Below are positions 1 through 9,181 of a stretch of DNA of 64,000 nt, in pieces. This DNA is from JAICYJ01 sp963737445. GTDB taxonomy: Bacteria; Actinomycetota; Thermoleophilia; Gaiellales; JAICJC01. Location: positions 248,001 through 312,000 of the forward strand of contig CAVTSO010000019.1 of assembly GCA_963737445.1 (NCBI GenBank), written 5' to 3'. The number at the start of each line of letters is the position of its first letter. Within the stretch, counting starts at the first letter, position 1. Position numbers and translations under genes: made by a program. The notes beneath the pieces were generated by a model that did no database searches, had not been told where the DNA came from, and saw only the letters and a list, made by a program, of their open reading frames with translations.

Positions 1-231
1 GATGAACGAGCGGGCCAGCGTGCGGGCCGCGACCGGCAGCTTCACCTTCTCGCCGTACTGCTGGGTGGCGCTGGGCGCCGTGTACGGCACTCCGCCCGTG
101 TAGTTCGGCGTGCTGGACTGGCGCGACGCGACGAACGAGATCAGGCCGGCCACCAGCACACCGGCGGCCACGGCGCTGAACGCCAGCCGCACCGGTCGCT
201 GATCCCACAGAGCGATCACCTTTGCAGACAT
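1..231 (-). CDS. Membrane-anchored hypothetical protein (C-terminus outside window)
   Basis: The first 77 codons of a gene running off the left edge. The product starts MSAKVIALWDQRPVRL and has one hydrophobic segment at about residues 14-35, followed by a Ser/Thr/Pro/Gln-rich, probably extracytoplasmic stretch, so it looks like a protein tethered by an N-terminal signal anchor. The ATG is preceded by a TAGAAT box at an 8-nt distance and no Shine-Dalgarno sequence, which fits a leaderless start. It follows the solute-binding protein gene on the same strand after a 25-nt gap. I do not recognise the family; the rest of the protein is needed. Confidence 0.75.
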   Translation of the reverse strand, partial: MSAKVIALWDQRPVRLAFSAVAAGVLVAGLISFVASRQSSTPNYTGGVPYTAPSATQQYGEKVKLPVAARTLARSFI

Positions 232-239
232 AGCGAAAG

Positions 240-245
240 ATTCTA
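240..245 (-). promoter_or_regulatory. Putative -10 box (TAGAAT), leaderless type
   Basis: TAGAAT lies 8 nt upstream of the ATG at 231 on the minus strand. It fits the TANNNT-plus-short-gap pattern seen before many starts in this window. No convincing -35 box was found. Confidence 0.4.
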
Positions 246-256
246 GCGCGGCAGAA

Positions 257-1744
257 TTAGCGTGCGGTTGTCAACCAGGCCCCCGCCAGGCGCGGCGCAG
301 CCAGCGCATCTACCACCAACCCACGCACGCCCGGCGCGATCAAGAGCTGCGTCTGGCCGAAGGTGAGCGGCACGATCGAGCCGCTCGCGAGCAGCGTTTG
401 CTGCGCCTGAAGCAGCGCCCGTCCCACCGTCGCCGGCGGGGCCGCTTCCACCTGGGACACCAGGGGTGCCTCCCCGGGACCGGCGAAGGCCGCGACCACC
501 GTGGCGGGCGCGGCCGACTGCAGGTTCAGCTCCGACACCGCCCAGTCGCCGTGGCGGACGATCCGCACCTGGGCGCCGCCCGCTCGCAGCGCCCGGGCGG
601 CGGCGCTCGTGTACGACCGCTCGGTGGCGCCGGCCGGCCTGGTCAGCGTCACCGTCTCGCCCGTCACCGGCGACGGCGCAAAGTTGGCGACGTTCGGGAC
701 ATAGCCCGGCATGCCCACCGGCACCAGCGCGTCGGCGGCCTGCCCCGACTTACCCGCCGCCAGCGCGGTCACCTGCGATGCGCTCAGCCCGCCGGCGAGC
801 GACGAGGTCGCGCCGGGGCGCCGCTGCAGCGATATCAGGCTCAGCCGCGGGGTGTCCAGCAGCTGGCGGCCGAACTCGGGGTCGGCACGCACCACATCCA
901 CCTCGGCCGGCGGCAGGGGCAGCACCTGGTAGCGACCGGCACGGTAGGCCGCGATCGAGCCGGCGTCGGCCCCGGCCACGACCGGCATCTCGACGCGGTC
1001 GAGGTGGGGACGGGCGCCGAAGTAGGCTGGGTTGCGGCTGAGCACGGCCAGCCCGGCAACGGCCGCCTTGCCGGCCGGATGCGTGCTCTTGCGCAGGCTG
1101 ATCAGCCGGAACGGGCCGGCACCGACCGGCGCCCGCTCGAACGCCGCCCGGTCGCCCGCCGTCGCGGCCAGCTGCGGCGGGAACGCCCACGTGGCCGGAT
1201 CCGCCAGCATCGACGGAAAGTCCGCGACCGGCCGTGACAGCTGTACCACCAGGGTCAGCGGCCCGGTGGCGCGCACGCCCGAGAGCGTGCCCGACCCGGA
1301 CGCGCACGCGGCGTAGCCGGACACCGGCTCGAGCACCGCGGCGTTCGGGGATGCCACGCGCGGGCTGCACAGGAGCGTCCAGTCGGAGACGAACGTGGCG
1401 GCGGTGACTGCGCCGGCACCGCCGGGAAACGAGACGTGCGGCCGCAGGCGAAACGTGTAGGTGCGCGCGTCCGGGCTTCTTGACCAGCTGCGGGCGATCA
1501 CCGGCACCGTGCGCAGCGTCGAGGGGTCGGCGTCGACCAGGCCCGCGAACACGTTTCGCTCGATCACGAGGCCGGCGGCGTCGCCCCCGTAGAGCGGGGT
1601 CACCGAGACCGGATCGGCCGGCAGCGCGTAGACCAGCGTGCCCCCGTTCACCGGCCGCGGCTCGGGCGGAGCCGAAGCGGCGGCGCCGCGGCCGCAGCCG
1701 GCGGCCAGCAGGGCAAGCGCCAGGCTAAGACAGAGCGTCCGCAC
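257..1744 (-). CDS. ABC-type solute-binding lipoprotein, family 5 (peptide/nickel type)
   Basis: Predicted extracytoplasmic solute receptor of an ABC importer, 495 aa. The N-terminus is a lipoprotein signal with lipobox LAAGC and the anchor Cys at residue 17. The mature part opens with GGTLVYALPADP and shows the family pattern in which a conserved region near residues 60-100 (FAGLVDADP, then ARSWSRSPDARTYTFRLR) precedes a variable ligand domain. Length is near the family norm of about 500-550 aa. The start is GTG at 1744, which lies inside atpG (20-nt overlap), so translation is probably coupled to the ATP-synthase genes. No permease or ATPase genes are visible nearby, so the receptor is an orphan here and its ligand cannot be named. 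Confidence 0.85.
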   Translation of the reverse strand: MRTLCLSLALALLAAGCGRGAAASAPPEPRPVNGGTLVYALPADPVSVTPLYGGDAAGLVIERNVFAGLVDADPSTLRTVPVIARSWSRSPDARTYTFRLRPHVSFPGGAGAVTAATFVSDWTLLCSPRVASPNAAVLEPVSGYAACASGSGTLSGVRATGPLTLVVQLSRPVADFPSMLADPATWAFPPQLAATAGDRAAFERAPVGAGPFRLISLRKSTHPAGKAAVAGLAVLSRNPAYFGARPHLDRVEMPVVAGADAGSIAAYRAGRYQVLPLPPAEVDVVRADPEFGRQLLDTPRLSLISLQRRPGATSSLAGGLSASQVTALAAGKSGQAADALVPVGMPGYVPNVANFAPSPVTGETVTLTRPAGATERSYTSAAARALRAGGAQVRIVRHGDWAVSELNLQSAAPATVVAAFAGPGEAPLVSQVEAAPPATVGRALLQAQQTLLASGSIVPLTFGQTQLLIAPGVRGLVVDALAAPRLAGAWLTTAR

Positions 1745-2597
1745 CTGCGACCACCTCGAGGATCTCCTGGGTGATCTCCGCCTGGCGGGCGCGGTTCATC
1801 TTCAGGGTGAGGTCGTCGATCAGGGTGCCGGCGTTGTCCGAGGCGTTGCGCATGGCCGTCATGCGGGCGCCATGCTCCGATGCGGTCGATTCCAGCAGGG
1901 CGCGGTAGATGGTGACCTCGAGGTAACGGGGGATCAGGTCGGCCAGCACGTCGCGCTCGTCCGGCTCGAAGATGTATGAGCCCTCGATCTTGACCGCCTC
2001 GCCGGTGACCGCCTCCTCGGGCACGGGCAGCAGCTCGACCTCCTCCAGCCGCTGCGTCAGCGCCGAGACGAAGTGGTTGTAGACCATCATCACCTGGTCG
2101 ACCTCGCCCTGCTGGTAGAGGTCGGCCACCCGCTGGGCGATCGCCTGCGCGTCGGAGTAGGCGGGCCGGTCGGTGATGCCGGCGTAGTCAGCGGTCAGCG
2201 TCTGGCGGCGGAAACGCAGCGTCGAGGCGCCCCGCCGGCCGACCACCAGCCACACCACCTCACGCCCTTCGGCGCGCTGCTCGCGAGCGATCTCCAGGGA
2301 GCGGCGGACGACGTTGGCGTTGAACGCGCCGGCCAGGCCGCGGTCGCCGGTCAGCGCCACCACGGCCACGGTCTTGACATCACGGCGGGCCAGTAGCGGC
2401 TGGTCGCTGAGATCCCCGGCGGCGGCCGCAACATCCACGGTCAGCTGCTGCATGCGGTCGGCGTAGGGCCGTAGCGCCTCGATCCGGGCCTGTGCGCGGC
2501 GCAGGCGCGAGCCCGCCACCAGCTCCATGGCCTTCGTGATCTTCTTGGTGTTGTTGACGGAGCTGATCCGCCGCTTGATGTCCTGCTGGGTGGCCAT
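1725..2597 (-). CDS. atpG: ATP synthase F1 subunit gamma
   Basis: Central rotor shaft of the F1 motor, linking the c-ring to the alpha/beta hexamer. The 290-aa product has the two conserved ends of the family: an N-terminal helix (IKRRISSVNNTKKITKAMELV) and a C-terminal helix (MRNASDNAGTLIDDLTLKMNRARQ region) that form the coiled-coil axle. The ATG at 2597 has no clear Shine-Dalgarno sequence. In other junctions of this operon the genes overlap, but here a roughly 270-bp palindrome-rich block separates atpG from atpA. The usual downstream partner atpD is missing; a solute-binding lipoprotein gene starts inside the last codons instead. Confidence 0.98.
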   Translation of the reverse strand: MATQQDIKRRISSVNNTKKITKAMELVAGSRLRRAQARIEALRPYADRMQQLTVDVAAAAGDLSDQPLLARRDVKTVAVVALTGDRGLAGAFNANVVRRSLEIAREQRAEGREVVWLVVGRRGASTLRFRRQTLTADYAGITDRPAYSDAQAIAQRVADLYQQGEVDQVMMVYNHFVSALTQRLEEVELLPVPEEAVTGEAVKIEGSYIFEPDERDVLADLIPRYLEVTIYRALLESTASEHGARMTAMRNASDNAGTLIDDLTLKMNRARQAEITQEILEVVAGADALS

Positions 2598-2610
2598 CAG
2601 ACGGCGGCGG

Positions 2611-2868
2611 GATGATCGATCGACATCTCCGTGATGTCCTGGACGGCGAGAACCGAGTCTCGCGCAGGTGCAAGTCGCAGGCGACTTGCACCGGTCATGA
2701 GCGATCTGCGATCACGCAGATCGCGAATGGCAGGGAACGTCAATATCGGGAATATTGGCGCGACCGAGGACGCCGCGAGACGACGGTTCGCAGCCGTAGC
2801 CACCCTCAGCCGTCGCCCAATGTTCGCCGTTCGCAACGGCCAGGCTCGCGGAAGATGTCGATCGATCA

Positions 2869-2870
<2 letters not shown>
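2611..2870. repeat. Palindrome-rich element with 18-bp terminal inverted repeats between atpA and atpG
   Basis: Non-coding block bounded by GATGATCGATCGACATCT at 2611-2628 and its exact reverse complement at 2853-2870. Inside are a perfect 12-bp inverted repeat with a 2-nt centre (2667-2678/2681-2692), a 10-bp stem with an ATCA loop (2701-2710/2715-2724), a 9-bp stem including one wobble around CGGGA (2738-2746/2752-2760), and a 6-bp stem (2826-2831/2835-2840). The left arm also folds on itself (GACATC 2622-2627 with GATGTC 2633-2638). The right arm overlaps the atpA stop codon. No reading frame in the block looks coding. It could be a MITE-like insertion or a structured RNA in the atp mRNA; the sequence alone does not decide. 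Confidence 0.75.
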
Positions 2871-4385
<1,515 letters not shown>

Positions 4386-4389
<4 letters not shown>

Positions 4390-4952
4390 GCTTCGCTCCC
4401 AACTGGCAGGGGTGTGGTGATCAGTGCGCGGTGGATCTCGTCCAGCTCGCGCCGTACCGAGGCGTCCAGGAGGACGCCGCGGGCACGCAGCACGATCCCG
4501 CCGATGATTGCGGGGTCGATCTTTGCCTCGAGCCGTGCGCTCAGGCCGGTGGCCTGCTCGATGCTCTGCTGCAGCTGCTGCTCCTGGGCGGAGCCGAGCT
4601 CGACGGCGGTGGTGACCTCGATGTCGAGGATCCGCTCCTGCTCGGCGGCCAGCTCGGCGTAGGCCACGGACACGTCGTGCAGCAGCTCGAGCCGGCCGTT
4701 GTCGACCAGCACCAGCATCGCGTTTCGCACCAGCGGATCGGCGTCCTTCAGCAGCGCGGCGACGATCCGCTGCTTGGACTCGTGCGGCAGCCGCGGGTTC
4801 AGCAGCGAGCCCAGGGCGGCGCGGTCGGAGGCCAGCGATTCCATGAAGTCGCGCAGGTCGGCGTCGACCGCGGGCACGCGGCCGGCCTCTTCGGCAGCGC
4901 GGAACAGCGCCTCTGCGTAGACCCTCCCGCCGTGGTCGATCAGCTCGGCCAC
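4386..4952 (-). CDS. atpH: ATP synthase F1 subunit delta (stator)
   Basis: Peripheral-stalk protein that ties subunit b to the top of F1; 188 aa, as expected. The N-terminal helical domain (MAELIDHGGRVYAEALFRAAEEAG) and a C-terminal segment with the family pattern (EAKIDPAIIGGIVLRARGVLLDASV) are present. The start is GTG at 4952 and shares one base with the atpF stop (TAGTG). The gene's own stop overlaps the atpA GTG. It sits in the standard atpF-atpH-atpA order. Confidence 0.97.
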
Positions 4953-5512
4953 TACTCGCCGCCCTCCGCGGGCGTGCCCGACTCGGCGGGCGCGAACTGG
5001 CTGAAGTCGACGTCGGCCATGGCCTCGTCGATCAGCCGCCGCTGCTCGGTCTCGTCAAGCTGCCGGCGCACGACCTTCTCGGCCGTGGCGACGGTCAGGT
5101 CGGCCAGCTGGTCGCGGATCGCCTGCAGCGAGGAGCGCGTCTCGGAGTCGATCTCGTCCTTGGCCCGCTTCAGCAGGCGGTTCTTCTCGGCCTCCAGATC
5201 GGCGATGTCGCGCGTGCGCTGCTGCTCGGACGCGCGCCGCGCCTCCTCGATGATCTTGGTCGCCTCGCGGCGCGAATCGGCGAGCGCCTGGCGGTACTCG
5301 GCCAGCGCCGACTGCGCCTCCTCGCGGGCGTGCTCGGCGGCGTCGATGTCGGCGGCGATGGCGTTGCGCCGCTCGTCGAGCGTGGCCTGGATCGGACCGA
5401 AGGCGAACTTCTTCAGCACGACCAGGACGATCAGGAACGACACGATCGTCCAGAACATCAACCCGAAGTTGATGTCGATCAGGCTCGGTTTTGCGGCTGC
5501 CAGGATCAGCAT
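4952..5512 (-). CDS. atpF: ATP synthase F0 subunit b
   Basis: Membrane-anchored peripheral stalk subunit, 186 aa. A single N-terminal membrane segment (about residues 15-36, FGLMFWTIVSFLIVLVVLKK) is followed by a long charged helix rich in Ala, Glu and Arg that would form the stalk coiled coil. The ATG at 5512 has an AGGAG sequence about 9 nt upstream, one of the clearer ribosome sites in the operon. It lies 13 nt after atpE and overlaps atpH by one base. Confidence 0.97.
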   Translation of the reverse strand: MLILAAAKPSLIDINFGLMFWTIVSFLIVLVVLKKFAFGPIQATLDERRNAIAADIDAAEHAREEAQSALAEYRQALADSRREATKIIEEARRASEQQRTRDIADLEAEKNRLLKRAKDEIDSETRSSLQAIRDQLADLTVATAEKVVRRQLDETEQRRLIDEAMADVDFSQFAPAESGTPAEGGE

Positions 5513-5525
5513 CTGCTCAGCGCTC

Positions 5526-5771
5526 CTAGGTGATCGCGTATGCGACGAAGGCCATGCCCAGGGCGTAGAACACGATCGCCTCGGTCAGGGCGAAGCCCAG
5601 CCACATCATGCCGGTCAGCTGACCGCGCAGCTCGGGCTGACGCCCGACGGCCTCGATCGTCTTGCCGAAGATGATGCCGACGCCGATTCCCGGTCCGATG
5701 GCGCCGAACCCGGTCGCCAGACCCAGCACGATGGTCTTTGCTGCGTCGTTGACGTTGCCTTGAACAGCCAT
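5526..5771 (-). CDS. atpE: ATP synthase F0 subunit c
   Basis: Proteolipid of the proton-driven ring, 81 aa from the ATG at 5771. I chose this start over an upstream in-frame one at 5804 because AGGAGA lies 3 nt before it and because it leaves an 81-aa product of normal size instead of overlapping atpB. Two membrane helices flank the polar loop (GRQPELRGQL). The ion-binding Glu sits in helix 2 (FALTEAIVFYAL). The surrounding residues look like an H+ rather than a Na+ type, but this is only a reading of the motif. Confidence 0.97.
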   Translation of the reverse strand: MAVQGNVNDAAKTIVLGLATGFGAIGPGIGVGIIFGKTIEAVGRQPELRGQLTGMMWLGFALTEAIVFYALGMAFVAYAIT

Positions 5772-5778
5772 TGTTCTC

Positions 5779-6657
5779 CTAGTGGTCGGGGTGGATTGCT
5801 CCACCGATGTAGATGGCGGAAAGAGCGGCGAAGATGTACGCCTGCAGGGCGGCGATCAGGGTCGCCTCCAGCAGGTAGAGGGCGACCCCCATCGGGAAGC
5901 CGATGATGTGAACCGCGAAGGCGGCGTTGCCGAGCGAGGCCGCCATCAGGGCGCCGACCCCCAGGAACACGGCGATCACGAGGTGGCCGGCCAGCATGTT
6001 GAAGAACAGCCGGAAGCTGAGCGAGACCAGCCGCACGAACTGGGACAGCACCTCGACCACGGCGATCAGGCCGAACAGGATGGCGGCGCCGAAGGAGCCG
6101 CCGCGCAGCGGCCGCACCGGCGGCAGACCGGCCGGGATCCAGCTCTTGAAGTAGCCGACCACGCCGTTGTAGCGAATGCCCTCGACGTGGGTGGCCACGA
6201 AGGTGACCAGCGTCAGGGTCAGCGCCACCGACAGGTTCGCCGACGCGGCGTAGATCTGCAGCTTGGGCACGTCCACCCCGAGCAGCTGCACGCTCTCGCC
6301 GCTGAACGGTAGCGGGATGAAGCCGATCACGTTCATCGCCCAGATGAAGATGAAGCAGGTGCCGACGTACGGGAACCAGATCCGCATCCCCTCCTCGGGC
6401 AGCCCGGCCTTGGCGATCTGGGTGTAGGCGGTGTCGTAGACCATCTCCAGGAATGTCTGCCAGCGGCTGGGCTTGGCCTTCAGGCCCTTGCGGATGATCA
6501 GCAGCGGCACCAGGATCGCGGCGGCGGCCGATAGCCACAGGTAGACGACGCCCTTGTTGATGTCGAGCCCCAACGGCAGGTCGACATAGGGGTGGTTGAT
6601 GAAGTCCGTGAACTCCGAGACCGGGTTGAAATCGGAGGCGGCCAGCAGCGACAGCAT
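5779..6657 (-). CDS. atpB: ATP synthase F0 subunit a
   Basis: Membrane subunit forming the proton half-channels against the c-ring, 292 aa with five to six hydrophobic segments. The conserved Arg region is in the C-terminal half (SFRLFFNMLAGHLVIAVFL), which in this family contains the essential Arg. The ATG at 6657 follows the atpI stop directly (TAGATG), so the two are translationally coupled. atpE begins 7 nt after this gene ends. Confidence 0.97.
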   Translation of the reverse strand: MLSLLAASDFNPVSEFTDFINHPYVDLPLGLDINKGVVYLWLSAAAAILVPLLIIRKGLKAKPSRWQTFLEMVYDTAYTQIAKAGLPEEGMRIWFPYVGTCFIFIWAMNVIGFIPLPFSGESVQLLGVDVPKLQIYAASANLSVALTLTLVTFVATHVEGIRYNGVVGYFKSWIPAGLPPVRPLRGGSFGAAILFGLIAVVEVLSQFVRLVSLSFRLFFNMLAGHLVIAVFLGVGALMAASLGNAAFAVHIIGFPMGVALYLLEATLIAALQAYIFAALSAIYIGGAIHPDH

Positions 6658-7050
6658 CTACGCGGTCCTGCCGGCGTGGGTGCGGATGTTGCGGTGCGTG
6701 AGGATGCGAGTGGCGATGTCGACCGTGACCAGCACCATGAACAGGACCACCGAGGATATCGCCAGAGTGCTGTCGTGGCGGGTGATCAGGAACAGCAGCA
6801 GCATCCCGATCCAGGGGCGCAGCAGCATGCTGGCCCCCAGCACGCCGACGGCGCGGAGCGCGCCCATCTGCACGGCACGGCGCTCCACCATCACCTGCAC
6901 CACGCGGTTGGTGGCCCAGATCGCAACCGCCCAGAACCAGCCCTCGAGCGGCAGGCCGGCCAGCGCGAACACGGGCAGCGCCAGGATCGCGACGATGGCA
7001 TCCAGATTGTGGAGGGCGAGCTTCTGGATTGTCGGTGTCTGGGTGCTCAT
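6658..7050 (-). CDS. atpI: AtpI-like small membrane protein of the ATP synthase operon
   Basis: 130-aa hydrophobic protein with about four membrane segments, in the position of atpI/subunit I. AtpI proteins are poorly conserved and are thought to assist c-ring assembly or Mg2+ supply. The start is the ATG at 7050 (MSTQTPTIQKLALHNLDAI), which overlaps the upstream small gene in an ATGA junction. A longer in-frame opening reaching 7173 is rejected because its extra residues are Arg-rich and lie over the upstream gene. The assignment rests on size, topology and position more than on motifs. Confidence 0.8.
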   Translation of the reverse strand: MSTQTPTIQKLALHNLDAIVAILALPVFALAGLPLEGWFWAVAIWATNRVVQVMVERRAVQMGALRAVGVLGASMLLRPWIGMLLLFLITRHDSTLAISSVVLFMVLVTVDIATRILTHRNIRTHAGRTA

Positions 7051-7241
7051 ATGTCCCGGTACTGGCGGTAGACGAGGTAGAAGCTGAGCGGCACCCCGAT
7101 GGCGAAACCGACCGCCGCTCCTGCAAGCGCGTTGCCCGCCAACCAGCCGGCGCCGAGCCCGAGCGCCGCGCACACGATCAGCGCAGCGAGGAGGTACATC
7201 CCCGCGCCCGCCGCCCTCGCGGCGGGTCGCTGCTCACCCAT
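7047..7241 (-). CDS. AtpZ/AtpI-type F0F1 ATPase accessory protein
   Basis: 64-aa protein with two membrane segments (about residues 14-36 and 39-58) separated by a short Gly/Ala-rich turn, ending LVYRQYRDI. This matches the small ATPase_gene1 family found at the head of ATP synthase operons and proposed to help Mg2+ uptake or ring assembly. It is the first gene after a well-formed promoter at 7288-7317 and overlaps atpI by 4 nt. The family assignment comes from size, topology and context. Confidence 0.75.
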   Translation of the reverse strand: MGEQRPAARAAGAGMYLLAALIVCAALGLGAGWLAGNALAGAAVGFAIGVPLSFYLVYRQYRDI

Positions 7242-7287
7242 GTGTCGGTCCCGTGCTCGCCGCCCTCAACATCCGGCGGGCGCAGGC

Positions 7288-7317
7288 AGTATGCCAGAAA
7301 CGGCGACTATGTGACAA
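7288..7317 (-). promoter_or_regulatory. Promoter of the ATP synthase genes
   Basis: On the minus strand, TTGTCA at 7312-7317 and CATACT at 7288-7293 are separated by 18 nt. They lie in the 139-nt gap between wecA and the first atp gene, giving an mRNA leader of about 40 nt. This is the best-formed sigma-70-like promoter in the window. It suggests that the atp genes can be transcribed apart from the upstream translation genes. Confidence 0.6.
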
Positions 7318-7380
7318 CCTCGAATGCATGTTGCGATGGCCGCAAACCCGCATAGATCGGGAAAAACCGCGAAAACGAGG

Positions 7381-8511
7381 TCATGCAGCCCGCTTGCTTT
7401 GTGGCACGTCCTCGCCACCCCGCGTTCGCAGCAGGCCGATCGCCCGCAGGTGCCTCGCCTTCAGGATCTCGAGCAGGTAGATGACGTACACGGAGCTGCA
7501 CACCGCCAGCAGCCCCAGGCCGACCAGCACCCCGATCGCCACCGGGCTCCAGTCGTGCCGGTGGTTGGGGACGAACCGGATCGCCAGCGCCAGCGCCGAC
7601 AGGATGCAGCACCAGCCGTACAGGTAGAGGGCCGTGCGCCGCTGCGAGAAGCCGATGTTCGCGAACCGGTGGTGGAAGTGCCAGCGGTCGGCCTGGTAGA
7701 TCGGCTGGCCGTGCTTGATGCGTTTCAGGATCACGAACGAGGTGTCGAGGATCGGCAGCGCCAGCACCATCAGCGGGAACACCAGCGACACGGCCGCCGC
7801 TGTCTTCAGGACGCCCTGGATCGCGAGCGCGGCCAGCAGGTACCCCAGCATCAGCGACCCGGAGTCGCCCATGAAGATCGTGGCCGGGTTGAAGTTGTAG
7901 ATCAGGAAGCCGAAGGCGGCTCCGGCCACGATCGCGCTGATGGCCGCCGCGTCGGCCCTCCCCAGCGACACGGACAGCACCGCGAACGTGAGCGACGCGA
8001 TGCCGCAGAAGCCGGCGGCGAGACCGTCCAGGCCGTCGATGAAGTTCACGATGTTGACGATCGCGACGATCCAGAACACGGTCACCGGGTACTGCCAGAC
8101 GCCCAGGTCGAAGGCGCCCAAGAGCGGCAGGGTGACGTGGTCGATGGTCACCCCGAGCGCCGCCGGGATGCACGCGATCAGGACGATGCCGAGCATCTTG
8201 GCGCCCGGGTGCAGCGGCCGGATGTCGTCCAGCGCGCCCAGAGCGCACATCAGCGCGGCGCCGGCGATGATCCCCCAGAACCCGTGGCTGTGGCCGAGCG
8301 CGGCCGACGGGATCACGATCGCACCCAGGATCGCCAGGCCGCCGAGCAGCGGCGTCGGGCGATCGTGCATGCGCCGCTCGTCCACCGAGCGGTCGACGAT
8401 GCCCGTCATCCAGGCCAACTGCGAAACGACCGGCGTCAGCAGCACCGCCAGCAGGAACGCGACCGCGAAGCCCACCACGGCCGCCTGATAGTCGATCAGC
8501 CCGCCGTTCAT
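7381..8511 (-). CDS. wecA: WecA/TagO-type undecaprenyl-phosphate GlcNAc-1-phosphate transferase
   Basis: Integral membrane enzyme transferring a sugar-1-phosphate from a UDP-sugar to undecaprenyl phosphate, the first step of cell-wall glycopolymer synthesis. The 376-aa product has about 10-11 membrane segments and the family motifs: LGALDDI, the Asp-rich NFIDGLDGLA, FMGDSGSL and the cytoplasmic RWHFHHRF histidine motif, which separates this group from MraY. A TACGCT box 9 nt before the ATG hints at its own leaderless start. In Mycobacterium the equivalent gene (rfe) also sits between tsaC and atpI, so the position is conserved. Confidence 0.93.
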   Translation of the reverse strand: MNGGLIDYQAAVVGFAVAFLLAVLLTPVVSQLAWMTGIVDRSVDERRMHDRPTPLLGGLAILGAIVIPSAALGHSHGFWGIIAGAALMCALGALDDIRPLHPGAKMLGIVLIACIPAALGVTIDHVTLPLLGAFDLGVWQYPVTVFWIVAIVNIVNFIDGLDGLAAGFCGIASLTFAVLSVSLGRADAAAISAIVAGAAFGFLIYNFNPATIFMGDSGSLMLGYLLAALAIQGVLKTAAAVSLVFPLMVLALPILDTSFVILKRIKHGQPIYQADRWHFHHRFANIGFSQRRTALYLYGWCCILSALALAIRFVPNHRHDWSPVAIGVLVGLGLLAVCSSVYVIYLLEILKARHLRAIGLLRTRGGEDVPQSKRAA

Positions 8512-8544
8512 GTGGGCAAAAGCGTACAGGAGCGGCCGGGCAGG

Positions 8545-9171
8545 CTACCGCGTCCCGTACAGGCGGTCACCGGCGTCGCCCAGACCGGGCAGGATGAAAC
8601 CCTGGTCGTCGAGCTCGCGGTCGAGCGCCGCAACCACCACCTCGACGTCAGGGTGGTCGGCCTCCAGGCGGGCCACGCCGACGGGCACGGCCACCAGCGC
8701 AACCATTGTCACCCGCCGCGCGCCCTGCTCCTTGCAGAGGCGGATCGCAGCCGAGGCCGACCCGCCGCTGGCCAGCATCGGGTCGAGCACTATCACGTCG
8801 CGCTCGGCCAGGTCGCCCGGCAGCTTGCAGTAGTACTCGACCGGCATCAGCGTCTGCTCGTCGCGGTAGAGGCCGACGAAGCCGACCCGGGCGACCGGGA
8901 TCAGGTCGAGCACGGCGTCCAGCATGCCGACGCCCGCGCGCAGGACGGCCACCACACCCAGCTTCTTGCCCGACACGCGCTGCGCGGGCGCCGCCTCCAG
9001 CGGCGTCCGCACCTCGGTCGGCTCCAGCTCGAGGCCGCGGGTGGCCTCGTAGCAGAGGAATGCGGCCAGCTCGCCGGCCAGCAGGCGGAAGTCGCGGGTG
9101 GTGGTGTCGCGGTCGCGCAGCAGACCGAGCTTGTGCTGCACCAGCGGGTGGTCGACGATCGTGAGCGGCAC
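8545..9171 (-). CDS. upp: Uracil phosphoribosyltransferase
   Basis: Pyrimidine salvage enzyme making UMP from uracil and PRPP; 208 aa, the standard length. The PRPP-binding loop is VIVLDPMLASGGSASAAI, with the typical GVVAVLRAGVGM and C-terminal GDAGDRLYGT motifs. The GTG start at 9171 lies 10 nt after the glyA stop. The glyA-upp pair next to atp genes is also found in Bacillus-type genomes. Confidence 0.97.
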   Translation of the reverse strand: MPLTIVDHPLVQHKLGLLRDRDTTTRDFRLLAGELAAFLCYEATRGLELEPTEVRTPLEAAPAQRVSGKKLGVVAVLRAGVGMLDAVLDLIPVARVGFVGLYRDEQTLMPVEYYCKLPGDLAERDVIVLDPMLASGGSASAAIRLCKEQGARRVTMVALVAVPVGVARLEADHPDVEVVVAALDRELDDQGFILPGLGDAGDRLYGTR

Positions 9172-9181
9172 TAGACGTCCA

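Noticed and set aside
5526..5804. Longer atpE from the upstream start at 5804
   Set aside because: Overlaps atpB, adds a Thr/Arg-rich tail, and ignores the AGGAGA site just before the ATG at 5771.
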